Assembly: GCF_011074955.1 (NCBI RefSeq)
Contig: NZ_WUQJ01000004.1
Span: 186,001-250,000, forward strand
DNA length: 64,000 nucleotides
Source of the DNA: Marinobacter caseinilyticus
GTDB taxonomy: Bacteria > Pseudomonadota > Gammaproteobacteria > Pseudomonadales > Oleiphilaceae
Reading direction: 5' to 3'
Of the stretch, positions 54,281 through 63,785 are shown piece by piece. Under the pieces are notes generated by a model. The model saw nothing but the letters and a program-made list of their open reading frames with translations. It did not search any database and was not told the DNA's origin. The stretch's first letter is position 1. Each line of letters begins with the position of its first letter. The position numbers and the translations under genes are program-made.

Positions 54281-56046
54281 ACCTGATCATTCTCACCAAC
54301 TGCCCACAGGGCATTGCCACCAGCTACCTCGCCGCCCGCGCGCTTGAACGTGCGGCCACAAAAGCCGACTGGACCAGCGTCACCGAAATCCAGACCCAGC
54401 CACAAACGGCCCAACCGTTGACCGCACAACAAATTGCCAACGCCGACCTGGTCATTGCGGCAACCAGTGCGCCGGTCGATCTAACCCGTTTTACCGGCAG
54501 GCGACTGTACCAGATCACCACCACAGCGGCCCTGGCCGACCCGGACCAAACACTGCGGCAGGCCCAACGGGAGGCTTCATGCTATAGCCCGGTGGAGGCC
54601 GCAACACACCCGCAATCGCAACACACCCCCCACCTCCACGAGGCGGAAGCCCCCAAGCGGCTGGTCGCTGTTACCGCCTGCCCCACGGGCGTGGCTCATA
54701 CCTTTATGGCGGCCGAAGCATTGACCGGCGCCGCCCAGGCGCTGGGGTACACCATCAAGGTGGAGACCCAGGGATCGGTTGGTGCTCAGAACTCGCTGAC
54801 CGACGACGATATCGCTGCGGCGGACGTGGTTATCCTCGCCTGCGACATCGAGGTCGCCCCCGACCGCTTCAAAGGCAAGCGGGTCTGGCGCACCTCCACT
54901 GGCACGGCCCTGAAAAAGCCCCGGCAAACCCTGGAAGACGCACTGGCGCAGGCGAAAACGGAAGCCGGACAGGCACCCAGTTCGGCGACATCGGCCAACA
55001 AGCCTCAGGGCGAACAAGCCGGCCCCTACAAGCACTTGCTGACTGGCGTCTCCTACATGCTGCCGATGGTGGTGGCCGGTGGGCTGTTGATTGCCCTGTC
55101 CTTTGTGTTCGGCATCAAAGCCTTCGAGGACGAGGGCAGCCTGGCTGCGACGCTGATGCAGATTGGCGGCGGCGCCGCCTTCAAGCTCATGATTCCGCTG
55201 CTGGCAGGCTACATTGCCTATTCCATTGCCGATCGGCCCGGGCTGGCGCCCGGCATGATCGGTGGCTACCTTGCCGGCACCCTGGGCGCAGGGTTTCTGG
55301 GCGGGATTGTGGCCGGCTTCCTCGCCGGTTATGCGGCCCGGTTTATCAATCAGAAACTGTCGCTGCCGGACAGCATTGAGGCGCTCAAACCCATTCTGAT
55401 CATCCCACTGCTGGCCAGCCTGGTGACGGGCCTGGGCATGATTTATGTGATCGGCGAACCGATGGCCGCCATCATGGCAGGGCTAACCGGGTTTCTGGAG
55501 AGCATGGGCACCGCCAATGCGGTGGCACTCGGCGCTATCCTCGGCGCCATGATGTGCTTTGATTTGGGCGGCCCGGTCAACAAGGCCGCCTACACTTTCG
55601 GTGTTGGCCTGCTGTCCGAAGGCAGCGGCGGCTCCGCTCCCATGGCCGCCATTATGGCCGCCGGTATGGTGCCCGCCATTGGTATGGGAGTCGCCAGCGT
55701 CCTGGCCAAGGCCAAATTTGCCGACAGCGAACGCCAAGCCGGCCGTGCGTCCTTCGTACTTGGGCTCTGCTTTATCTCCGAAGGCGCCATTCCTTTTATG
55801 GCCAAGGATCCGTTGAGGGTGATCCCGATCTGCATGGTGGGCGGGGCCATTACCGGCGCCTTGTCGATGTACTTCACGGTGTCCTTGCTGGCACCGCATG
55901 GCGGGCTCTTTGTACTGCTGATCCCGAATGCGGTGAGCGCGGTGGTGCCCTATGTACTGGCCATCACAATCGGTTCATTGGTCATTGGTGGGGGCTACGC
56001 CTTGCTCAAGGCCGGTCGCACGGAAGTGCTCAAACAGGCGGCCTGA
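54277..56046 (+). CDS. fruA: PTS fructose permease EIIBC
   Basis: A 589-residue membrane permease. The N-terminal part has a degenerate B'-like domain (LIILTNCPQGIATSYLAARAL), then a true EIIB with the phosphorylated Cys in VAVTACPTGVAHTFMAAEAL (Cys about 134), and an EIIC membrane domain from about residue 260 with about nine helices. It imports and phosphorylates fructose to fructose 1-phosphate. The ATG overlaps the fruK stop. Confidence 0.94.
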   Translation: MNLIILTNCPQGIATSYLAARALERAATKADWTSVTEIQTQPQTAQPLTAQQIANADLVIAATSAPVDLTRFTGRRLYQITTTAALADPDQTLRQAQREASCYSPVEAATHPQSQHTPHLHEAEAPKRLVAVTACPTGVAHTFMAAEALTGAAQALGYTIKVETQGSVGAQNSLTDDDIAAADVVILACDIEVAPDRFKGKRVWRTSTGTALKKPRQTLEDALAQAKTEAGQAPSSATSANKPQGEQAGPYKHLLTGVSYMLPMVVAGGLLIALSFVFGIKAFEDEGSLAATLMQIGGGAAFKLMIPLLAGYIAYSIADRPGLAPGMIGGYLAGTLGAGFLGGIVAGFLAGYAARFINQKLSLPDSIEALKPILIIPLLASLVTGLGMIYVIGEPMAAIMAGLTGFLESMGTANAVALGAILGAMMCFDLGGPVNKAAYTFGVGLLSEGSGGSAPMAAIMAAGMVPAIGMGVASVLAKAKFADSERQAGRASFVLGLCFISEGAIPFMAKDPLRVIPICMVGGAITGALSMYFTVSLLAPHGGLFVLLIPNAVSAVVPYVLAITIGSLVIGGGYALLKAGRTEVLKQAA

Positions 56047-56110
56047 GCTTGACGGCGCGGCGCAAGCAGGCGATCTTGGCAGGGTCTGCTAACTGCAAAA
56101 GGAAACGGCT

Positions 56111-56821
56111 GTGCGCACTGTAGCTGCCTTGATAATGAGTATTGCCGTGGTCGCCTCCGCGATGCTGATCGGCCAGGGCCTGAGAGACCTGCGGACCGGT
56201 GACCGCTTTGTTACGGTTAAGGGCGTTGCGGAACGGGAAGTGACGGCAGACCTCGCGCTGTGGCCGCTGCGCTTCATTGCCACCGGTGATACCTTGGCTG
56301 AAGCCCAGCAACAGGCCCGCAGCAGCCGGGATTCCATCATGGCATTCCTGCAACTGCAAGCCATCGCCCAGGACGCGGTGGAGTTGCAGCGTCTGGATGT
56401 CACCGATACTCAGGCCAATCCTTTCCAGGGTAATGCCAACAGTCAGCGTTTTATCATCAACAGCACCCTGATGGTCCGCACCCCCGACATTGATAAGGTG
56501 CGCCAGGCCAGCCAGGCAATGGGCGAACTGGTGGACTCCGGCGTGGTGCTGTCGGCGGATTACGGCCCCAGCGGTCCGACCTATATCTACAGTGGATTGA
56601 ACGCCATCAAACCCGCCATGATTGCGGAAGCGACCGCCGCAGCCCGAGAGTCAGCCAAGCAGTTTGCCGCCGATGCGGCCACCGAGCTGGGAGAACTGCG
56701 CCGTGCCAACCAGGGGGTTTTCCAGATCTTGCCCCGGGACCAGGCGCCCGGCATTGTGGAGGCGCAACAACCGGTCAAAACAGTCCGTGTGGTGTCCACC
56801 GTTGAGTACTACCTGAACTGA
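56111..56821 (+). CDS. SIMPL (DUF541) domain protein, exported
   Basis: A 236-residue protein with an N-terminal signal/anchor (VAALIMSIAVVASAMLIGQGL) and a SIMPL domain (FVTVKGVAEREVTADLALWPLRF, then STVEYYLN). The family occurs in periplasmic or membrane-linked proteins of unclear biochemical role (E. coli YggE is a relative, implicated in oxidative stress). GTG start with AAGGAA upstream. It follows fruA by 65 bases; co-transcription is possible but not required. Confidence 0.83.
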   Translation: MRTVAALIMSIAVVASAMLIGQGLRDLRTGDRFVTVKGVAEREVTADLALWPLRFIATGDTLAEAQQQARSSRDSIMAFLQLQAIAQDAVELQRLDVTDTQANPFQGNANSQRFIINSTLMVRTPDIDKVRQASQAMGELVDSGVVLSADYGPSGPTYIYSGLNAIKPAMIAEATAAARESAKQFAADAATELGELRRANQGVFQILPRDQAPGIVEAQQPVKTVRVVSTVEYYLN

Positions 56822-56886
56822 CAACGGCGCAACCGGCCTGAGCTGCCATGGCGACAAGCGCTGTCTCCATGGCAACGGTCGGCCGA

Positions 56887-59800
56887 TCAGGCCCGCTCGA
56901 GCGACGCCAGAATCTGCAAGGCCATCTGATAATCCAGGCGAGCCATGCCCTCATCCAGAGCCGCCATCTCCGATGCACTCAGAACTTCCCCAAGCGCGGC
57001 TTTCATCTCAGCGTACAGCGTTTGCGCTTCCATGTTTTGCTGCGCCAACCAATCTCTTAGCTGAGTCAATTGTTGTGGGTTTACTTCAAGATCGGCACTG
57101 GCAGCGGCCTGGTTCTGACCGTTCTGGAAACGCAGCCATTGACTCATCGCCGCCAGTGCCTTGCTGAACGCTGTCTCCACGTCTTGCCACTGCGCCTCGG
57201 ATACAGCCGCCGGGGTTTCCCTGATCCGGCCCTCCAGCTTGCCGGCAACCTCCGCAAACGCCAGGGCGCCCAAACTGCCAACCGAGCCTCTGAGTTTGTG
57301 CAAGGCGAACACAGAATCCTCCGGACGACCCTCCTGCCAATCCGTTCGGGCCTGGATTATCGGGCCCGGACCACGCTCCACCATTGTGCGCACAATGCCC
57401 ATAATCACTTGTGCCTGCGCCGGGTTCGCGGAGGCAACTTCCAGCAGGCGGTCAAGATTGGCGGTTGATAACACGTCCCGGTCATCATCAGCGCCCTCGT
57501 GTCCGACCAGGGTGGGTTGTTCGGAAGCGGCGTTCAGATACTGTTGGATCACCGAGACCATTTGCCCCTCGACGATGGGTTTGGCAATAAAGTCGTTCAT
57601 TCCGATCTCGGTGCAGCGCTGACGTTCCGATTCCAGGACACCGGCGGTCATCGCCAATATCGGAAGGCCCAGTTTCAGTTCTGACCGGATGATCCCGGTC
57701 GCGGTCAAGCCGTCCATGACCGGCATCTGGACATCCATCAATACCGCATCAAACTCGGCGCTGTGTTGTCGCAGGTAATCGACCGCTTGCTGGCCATTCT
57801 CGGCCAGGACAACATCGGCCCCGGCGTATTCCAGCAACTGCCTGGCGACCGTCTGGTTCAGTGGATTGTCTTCCACCAACAGCAACCGCGCCCGGTTCAG
57901 GCTGCCTTTCAGACCATCGAACGCCTCCGCGGCGTCCAACATACCGCCACCCTGGCGGAGGTCTATAATTTCATGCAAGCGATCAAACAGGTGCGAACTG
58001 GTGACCGGCTTCACCAGCACCGCATCGGCCTGGCCAATGTCAATCACGTTGACCGGGTGCCGCTGGTCATGCGACTCAATCATCAGAATCACAATAAGCC
58101 GCTGGTCCTGGCCGACACCTCGAATTGAATCGATCAACCCGGGCTGAGTGGTCAACACCGCCCGCCCGACCAGCACCAACTGGTAGTGTTCGCCTGCCTC
58201 ACTGGCTTGTTGCGCAAGCTTCAGTGCCTCATCCGCCGACACCGCAGTATCAAAGTGCCAGTTCCAGCTTTCAAACGTCATGCCGATATAGTCCCGGCTG
58301 GTGTCATGGCCATCCACCACCAGCGTTCTGAGACCGCCATCGGGGACCGGGTTATTGGCAGTCACACGGCCTTGGGCCAAGGTCAGACCCAGTTCCACGA
58401 TGAACTCCGTGCCCTGATATTCCTCACTACGCAGATCGATGGTGCCACCCATCAGATCCAGTAGCTGTTTCGAGATTGCCAGGCCCAATCCGGTGCCGCC
58501 AAATCGCCGGGTCATGGAGGTGTCCGCTTGGGTGAATGCCGAAAACAGCCGTTCCTGCTGCTCCTCGGTCATGCCGATGCCGGTATCCCGGATGCGGAAA
58601 CGCAAGGTGACATTTGGCCCATCCTCCGCGACACGCTCAATCAGCATGGCGACCTCGCCCTGCTCGGTAAACTTGATGGCGTTGGTGATCAGATTGACCA
58701 GAACCTGCCGAATCCGTAATTCATCACCAACCAGCCTGCGCGGCACATCCGGCTCAACGCCAATGGCCAGTTTGAGATCTTTGTTGGCGCCCTCAACCGC
58801 CATGATATTGGCAAGACTTCGAATCACCTCATCCAAATCGAACGTCACCGGCACGATGTCCATACGACCGGCCTCGATTTTCGAAAAGTCGAGAATGTCG
58901 TTCAGAATTTCCAGCAGCGACTGGCCCGCCTTGTGAGCCATGTCCAGATAATTACGCTGGTCCGCGCTCAGCGACGTGCGGGCCAGAATCTGAGTCATAC
59001 CCAAGACAGCGTTCATCGGGGTCCGGATTTCATGGCTCATATTGGCAACGAATTCGCTCTTCGCCCGACTGGCGGCCTCTGCCACTTCCCGCGCCGTTTC
59101 CAGGGTCTGCGCTGCGCGTTTGGCCTCGGTGGTGTCGCGCAAGATGACCCCGTAGAAATGGTGGTCATTGGCCACCCAGTGGGAGATGGAAAATTCCACC
59201 GGGAAGACCTCATCATCCCGACGCAGACACTGGGACTGAATCACCCGCCCCCAGGATGTGCGCCGGGACTGGGTCTGGGTAATGTTACGGAATTCATCCA
59301 GGCGGGTTTTGATATCGTCGGTGGGCACCAGCTTCAGCCACGACATGCCCCTGAATTCTTGTTGCGAGTAGTCAAATATTTTGCTCGCGGCCGGATTGCT
59401 CGACAGTATGTGGCCCTGATCATCGACGATGAAGATGGCTTCGGCCGCGGTTTCAGCCAGCGTGGCAAACTTCTCTTCCGACTCCCTCAGGGCCGTGGTC
59501 ATCTGTTTCGCATGGGCCTGTGAGCGGGCGCGGGTGACCACCAGCATCCTCACAAAGGAAAACAGCAACAGGCTGATCAGGACACCACTGACCAAGACAA
59601 TCTGCGATTTTTCGCGGTCAATGGCCCGTTCAAAGGCCGGCAGCGAACGGATGCGCACGCCCCATTGTCGATCCGCAACCGTGATCGGTTCAAAATCCTC
59701 ATAAGGCACGGACAGTATCGACGACGTGTCCAGCGCGGGTTGTTTCGTACTCTGGTAAAGCAGCTTGTCCGGATCGGCATCGGTGCCATCGAATATTTCC

Positions 59801-61467
59801 AACGCCACATCGGAAAAGCTGTCCGCCAGGATGGCGCCCATTAAATCCGCCATGCGGAAGGGGCTATACACCACACCACGCATCAGGTCTTTGCGCTGTG
59901 CCACGGTCTCAGGCACCACGCCGCCATAGTATATGGGCAGGTACATCAGGAACCCGGCCTGGGTGCCGACCGACGTTTCCTGCACCAGGGTGATTTTTTC
60001 CGACAATGTGGTCTCACCGGTATCCCGCGCCTTGGCCAACGCCCGACGACGCACGGCCTCCGAATACATGTCGTAACCATGCGCGCGCTGGTTTCGCCAA
60101 TCAAACGGTTCCAGATAGGTCACAGGAATATAAGCCGAACGGTTCCCACGAGGCCTGAGCTCGAAATTCTCGAACCCTTCAGCGCGAACCCGGCTTACAA
60201 ACGCTTCTTTTTCAGTCTCGCTCGTCAGGTAAGTGGCAAAACCCACACCTTGGATACCCGGGTAACTTTCAGTCAACTCCAGATCGGACACGTAACGAAA
60301 CCACTCGTCGCGTGTGACATTCTGGGAGGAATTGAACAGTCCGGCACCGCCACGAAGAACCTGTTCATAATCCCGCATACGATCTTCCACACGGGCATTG
60401 ATGGTCGTGGTCAGGGAGTGGAACTGGCGTCTGGCGTTTTCTTCCACGGTCAGGCTGGTGAGATACCAGACAACCGCGGTCAATCCCAGCGCGGCGATCA
60501 TAGCCGACCACGGCAATAGCAAGTCCCGGGGCTGAAAATCACTGTCCTGACGGCGCTCGGAGACGTCCGCCGCCAGCACCAGGCCGCAGACGACCCACAG
60601 CAGAATAAAGCTGTCCAGAGCGATTAACGACGCGTTCACCGTCCCGAAAATAAACGGCCCGACGCCGGCCAGTGTCGCAGACACCGCAATCGCGACCACA
60701 CTGGGCACCAGCAGAGACACACCCCGCAAACCCAGACTGTAAGCCGCATAGGCGATGCATGGCAGGTACAGGAATACCAGCAGACGATCGACGCGATCGA
60801 CCCGACCCCAGTCGCTGAACACCATGAAACTGACGGTCGCCACAGCAACCACCAGCAGCACCAGGGACACCGCATTGGCGGCCGTTGGTCTGGCCCGCAG
60901 TGGCCGAGCCCAGGCCAGCAGCAAGGGCGTCAACATAAAGACACCGGCGACGTCCCCGAGCCACCAAGTCAGCAAAATAGTCTTCATCGCCGACATCGGT
61001 GCAAACCCACCGATCATCAGCGCCAGGCTGCCAATAGCCGCACTGATCAGACAAACGCCAATGGCAATCACCACAAAACGGAAGGCATTGGCAACCCGGT
61101 CAAAAGGTTCGGAGGCAGCCCACAGGCGCTTGATCAGCATTGCGCCCGCCAACGCCTCAAGGGTATTGCCAATGGCAATGGCGCCAGAGGTCATCACCAT
61201 CGGTGCACTCACACCGGCGTCTGACGAAAAACTGACCATATTGGCGATAAAAGCACCCAGAGTGATGGCCGGCCATGCTCGCACACCCAGAATAATCAAG
61301 GCAGCAACGGCAAGTCCTGACGGCGGCCAGACCGGCGACACATTGGTGGCGGCAAAGGCAAGTTTCAGGCTGAAGTGGGCCGTCAGGAAGTACAGCAATG
61401 CCAACAAGGGCACGGAGACTGCCAGCGGTAATTTGGGTGGCAAAAGCGCTGCGGACGTGCGCGACAT
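56887..61467 (-). CDS. Hybrid sensor histidine kinase: MASE1-CHASE-PAS-HisKA-HATPase-REC-REC-Hpt
   Basis: A predicted 1526-residue kinase. A MASE1 membrane domain (about residues 20-300) is followed by a periplasmic CHASE domain (about 350-525), a membrane helix (about 630), PAS (665-720), HisKA with phospho-His near 810 (ANMSHEIRTPMN), HATPase (N box NLITNAIKF near 926, GTGLGLAIS near 992), a degenerate receiver-like region, a true receiver with Asp near 1244 (VLMDVQMPVMDG), and Hpt with His near 1389 (ALHKLRG). The ATG at 61467 has GGGA 7 bases upstream; 61488 is possible. The neighbouring REC-GGDEF gene is a natural output. Confidence 0.9.
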   Translation of the reverse strand: MSRTSAALLPPKLPLAVSVPLLALLYFLTAHFSLKLAFAATNVSPVWPPSGLAVAALIILGVRAWPAITLGAFIANMVSFSSDAGVSAPMVMTSGAIAIGNTLEALAGAMLIKRLWAASEPFDRVANAFRFVVIAIGVCLISAAIGSLALMIGGFAPMSAMKTILLTWWLGDVAGVFMLTPLLLAWARPLRARPTAANAVSLVLLVVAVATVSFMVFSDWGRVDRVDRLLVFLYLPCIAYAAYSLGLRGVSLLVPSVVAIAVSATLAGVGPFIFGTVNASLIALDSFILLWVVCGLVLAADVSERRQDSDFQPRDLLLPWSAMIAALGLTAVVWYLTSLTVEENARRQFHSLTTTINARVEDRMRDYEQVLRGGAGLFNSSQNVTRDEWFRYVSDLELTESYPGIQGVGFATYLTSETEKEAFVSRVRAEGFENFELRPRGNRSAYIPVTYLEPFDWRNQRAHGYDMYSEAVRRRALAKARDTGETTLSEKITLVQETSVGTQAGFLMYLPIYYGGVVPETVAQRKDLMRGVVYSPFRMADLMGAILADSFSDVALEIFDGTDADPDKLLYQSTKQPALDTSSILSVPYEDFEPITVADRQWGVRIRSLPAFERAIDREKSQIVLVSGVLISLLLFSFVRMLVVTRARSQAHAKQMTTALRESEEKFATLAETAAEAIFIVDDQGHILSSNPAASKIFDYSQQEFRGMSWLKLVPTDDIKTRLDEFRNITQTQSRRTSWGRVIQSQCLRRDDEVFPVEFSISHWVANDHHFYGVILRDTTEAKRAAQTLETAREVAEAASRAKSEFVANMSHEIRTPMNAVLGMTQILARTSLSADQRNYLDMAHKAGQSLLEILNDILDFSKIEAGRMDIVPVTFDLDEVIRSLANIMAVEGANKDLKLAIGVEPDVPRRLVGDELRIRQVLVNLITNAIKFTEQGEVAMLIERVAEDGPNVTLRFRIRDTGIGMTEEQQERLFSAFTQADTSMTRRFGGTGLGLAISKQLLDLMGGTIDLRSEEYQGTEFIVELGLTLAQGRVTANNPVPDGGLRTLVVDGHDTSRDYIGMTFESWNWHFDTAVSADEALKLAQQASEAGEHYQLVLVGRAVLTTQPGLIDSIRGVGQDQRLIVILMIESHDQRHPVNVIDIGQADAVLVKPVTSSHLFDRLHEIIDLRQGGGMLDAAEAFDGLKGSLNRARLLLVEDNPLNQTVARQLLEYAGADVVLAENGQQAVDYLRQHSAEFDAVLMDVQMPVMDGLTATGIIRSELKLGLPILAMTAGVLESERQRCTEIGMNDFIAKPIVEGQMVSVIQQYLNAASEQPTLVGHEGADDDRDVLSTANLDRLLEVASANPAQAQVIMGIVRTMVERGPGPIIQARTDWQEGRPEDSVFALHKLRGSVGSLGALAFAEVAGKLEGRIRETPAAVSEAQWQDVETAFSKALAAMSQWLRFQNGQNQAAASADLEVNPQQLTQLRDWLAQQNMEAQTLYAEMKAALGEVLSASEMAALDEGMARLDYQMALQILASLERA

Positions 61468-61513
61468 ATCAGTATCCCGTTCAGACATTTCATTGGTCGC
61501 ACTGGACGACACG

Positions 61514-62440
61514 CTACAGATCCGACACCACAGAAGCGATTTCACTCCGGTTACGTCCATGCGCTTTTGCACGGTAGAGTGCGGCGTCGGCCGATGCGAT
61601 CAGGTCTTTGACTGTTTGATCTTGGCCGGATGGCAAGGCCGAAATCCCGACACTGACGGACACGTGAGGTGCTACCGAGGAGTACGCGTGGGGAATATCC
61701 AACTCTCTTACCAGTTTGCAAATCCAGTCGCCAACGGCATACAGCGACTCGGGATCCGCGTGAGGCAGAATAACGGCAAACTCTTCACCACCAAATCGGG
61801 CAAACACTTCGCCGGGGCGGCGAAATCCGCTGCTGAGAGCCTCTGCCACACGAATCAGGCAGCTGTCGCCCTCCGGGTGGCCGTACCCGTCGTTGAAGGC
61901 TTTGAAAAAATCAATGTCCAGCAAGGCGACTGCCAAAGGGCTGCCGTGACGCGTATGGCGCTTGAATTCTTCATCCAGTTTACGATCGAAAAAGCGCCGA
62001 TTGTAGACGCCCGTCAAGCCATCACGGTTGGCAAGGCTCTGCAAGGAATCGGACTGATGCTTGAGGGTCAGGTGTGTCCTGACCCGGGCATTGACCACCG
62101 TCGGGTTGAACGGTTTGCAGATGAAATCCACGGCCCCGGCTTCGAAGGCCGCCAGTTCCATTTCAGTGCTGGTATGGGCGGTAATAAAGATCACGGTGCA
62201 GGCACGGGTAAGCGGGTTGCTTTTGAGCTGCCGGCATGTTTCTTCGCCGCTCATGTCCGGCATGTCCATATCGAGCAGAATAAGGTGCGGCACTTCCCGC
62301 TCCGCCAGCGCAATCGCGTCACGACCATTGGTTGCAAACAGTATGTCGCCCTTATGTTTTAATTGGGCGCTGAGCAACTGAATGGTCTCGGGGTTGTCAT
62401 CAACAATGAGGATGACACTTTTGGGATTTGGAATCGACAC
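61514..62440 (-). CDS. Response-regulator diguanylate cyclase (REC-GGDEF)
   Basis: A predicted 308-residue protein with a receiver domain (VILIVDDNPETIQLL, phospho-Asp in LILLDMDMPDMSG, FICKPFN) and a GGDEF domain (RDGLTGVYNRRFFD, FARFGGEEFAVILP). The catalytic GGEEF is intact. The usual RxxD inhibitory site is replaced (RPGEVFARFGGEEF has RPGE), so product inhibition may be weak. GTG at 62440 has GAGAG upstream. It lies 46 bases upstream of the hybrid kinase on the same strand, so the two are probably one operon. Confidence 0.9.
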   Translation of the reverse strand: MSIPNPKSVILIVDDNPETIQLLSAQLKHKGDILFATNGRDAIALAEREVPHLILLDMDMPDMSGEETCRQLKSNPLTRACTVIFITAHTSTEMELAAFEAGAVDFICKPFNPTVVNARVRTHLTLKHQSDSLQSLANRDGLTGVYNRRFFDRKLDEEFKRHTRHGSPLAVALLDIDFFKAFNDGYGHPEGDSCLIRVAEALSSGFRRPGEVFARFGGEEFAVILPHADPESLYAVGDWICKLVRELDIPHAYSSVAPHVSVSVGISALPSGQDQTVKDLIASADAALYRAKAHGRNRSEIASVVSDL

Positions 62441-62632
62441 CAATGCTCTCTCGTTTATTGAGTGGAAGGGCTTACCAAGTGCAGCCCTGTTGCAGCGAAC
62501 GATGAGCCCGCCCATTGCCTGGTTTGCTCTATTCTAGACCATACCCTGTGTGGTTCGGGGGCCCGAGCCCGACCGCCTGTCTACCCTGCGCTGTGAGTGT
62601 AACGGCTTATCGGCACACGCCTCAGTGTCCCG

Positions 62633-63703
62633 CTACTGTGTTTTAACCTGTTCGTCCGTGACACCGTAGTTTCCCGCCAGCCAACGTACAATTTCTGCTG
62701 CGCCGGGGTGCTCGTAACAAGCGTAGCGCGCTCGCAACTGGGCTTTTTTGGTGTCACTCAACCGGTCCAGACCGGCATCCTGGAGCGTCAGCAGATCGGC
62801 GCCAACCGCACCGCCCAGTTCTTCGCCGAGCACGAGCTGCGAGGCCCGGGTCTGGGCCTGACCGTATTCATAGTCTGCCCCAGACCGATAACTTTCGGCC
62901 AGCGTGAGTGCCGGAATGCAGCTCAGCGTGGGCTGCAGGGCCGGGTTGATGCCGTGACCCGCCAGATGGTCCCGGAGCGTCGCCGGCCGGCCGGTAAACC
63001 CGCGCAGATGCAGGAAGCGGGACATCCGTTCACCATCATTGACCGGGTAGTTATCCCACAAAAATGGCTTGCGCCGAAGTTGTTTCGCAACCCGGTCAAG
63101 GTGACCGACCGACACCTCTCTGGCGCAGACCTCTTCGCCGGTCCAGAACACCTCGACATCCGGGTCCAGCAGTTCACCGAGACGCTCTAGATAATCATCC
63201 GGGCGGCGACCAAACACCCGGTCCAATACCGGGTCATCAGAATAGTAGCTCGGGCAGGTCAGCACTCGGCTGGCGTTGCTCTGGCCTTTGGCCCAGTGAA
63301 TAATCTCCGCTTGACGGTCCGCCAGTTCGGGGCTGTCGCCACTCATGTCGTCAAACAGCAATGCCAGGTCCTCCACGCCCATCTCGTCGAAGGCGGCCAA
63401 TTTTCGGGCCAGTGCATCACGGGCGGTCTGATCGAACTGTCGGTAGGCCTCATAGGGGCTCAGGCCAACGCCAAAACGCACACCTTGAGACCGACAGAAT
63501 GCCCCAAACGCCGTCAGTGCCTTGGCCTCTGCCGGCGGATGAGGCTCCTGCCAACGACGGCGCAGGAAGACATCGGCTTTCGGGGCATACAGATAAAAAC
63601 CATAACCGTGTTGAGCCAGGAAACCGCACACTTGCTGCCGTTCCTGCCAGCTCCAGGGCTGTCCGAAAAAGCCCTCGATGATGCCAAGCTGAAAAGCCAT
63701 CAA
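62633..63703 (-). CDS. GH84-family beta-N-acetylglucosaminidase-like protein
   Basis: A 356-residue protein beginning FQLGIIEGFFGQPWSWQER, with YLYAPKADVFLRRRW and the catalytic Asp pair in LALLFDDMSGD (about residues 115-125), all typical of GH84 (O-GlcNAcase/hyaluronidase-like) enzymes. Also conserved is PFLWDNYPVND. It lacks a signal peptide, so it is probably cytoplasmic and acts on imported amino-sugar compounds. The natural substrate is unknown. Confidence 0.87.
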   Translation of the reverse strand: MMAFQLGIIEGFFGQPWSWQERQQVCGFLAQHGYGFYLYAPKADVFLRRRWQEPHPPAEAKALTAFGAFCRSQGVRFGVGLSPYEAYRQFDQTARDALARKLAAFDEMGVEDLALLFDDMSGDSPELADRQAEIIHWAKGQSNASRVLTCPSYYSDDPVLDRVFGRRPDDYLERLGELLDPDVEVFWTGEEVCAREVSVGHLDRVAKQLRRKPFLWDNYPVNDGERMSRFLHLRGFTGRPATLRDHLAGHGINPALQPTLSCIPALTLAESYRSGADYEYGQAQTRASQLVLGEELGGAVGADLLTLQDAGLDRLSDTKKAQLRARYACYEHPGAAEIVRWLAGNYGVTDEQVKTQ

Positions 63704-63785
63704 AACCGTCCCTGTGGCGCGTGTATTCGAGTCGTCATAAGCACTGATCCTTTCGTTTTCGTCCCGCCGCCGGCAGAGCCATCGC

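Noticed and set aside
60755-62362. A 535-codon open frame antisense to the hybrid kinase and cyclase
   Set aside because: It lies opposite two genes with clear domains, has low-complexity Thr/Ala/Arg-rich composition and no domain. It is a shadow of codon bias.
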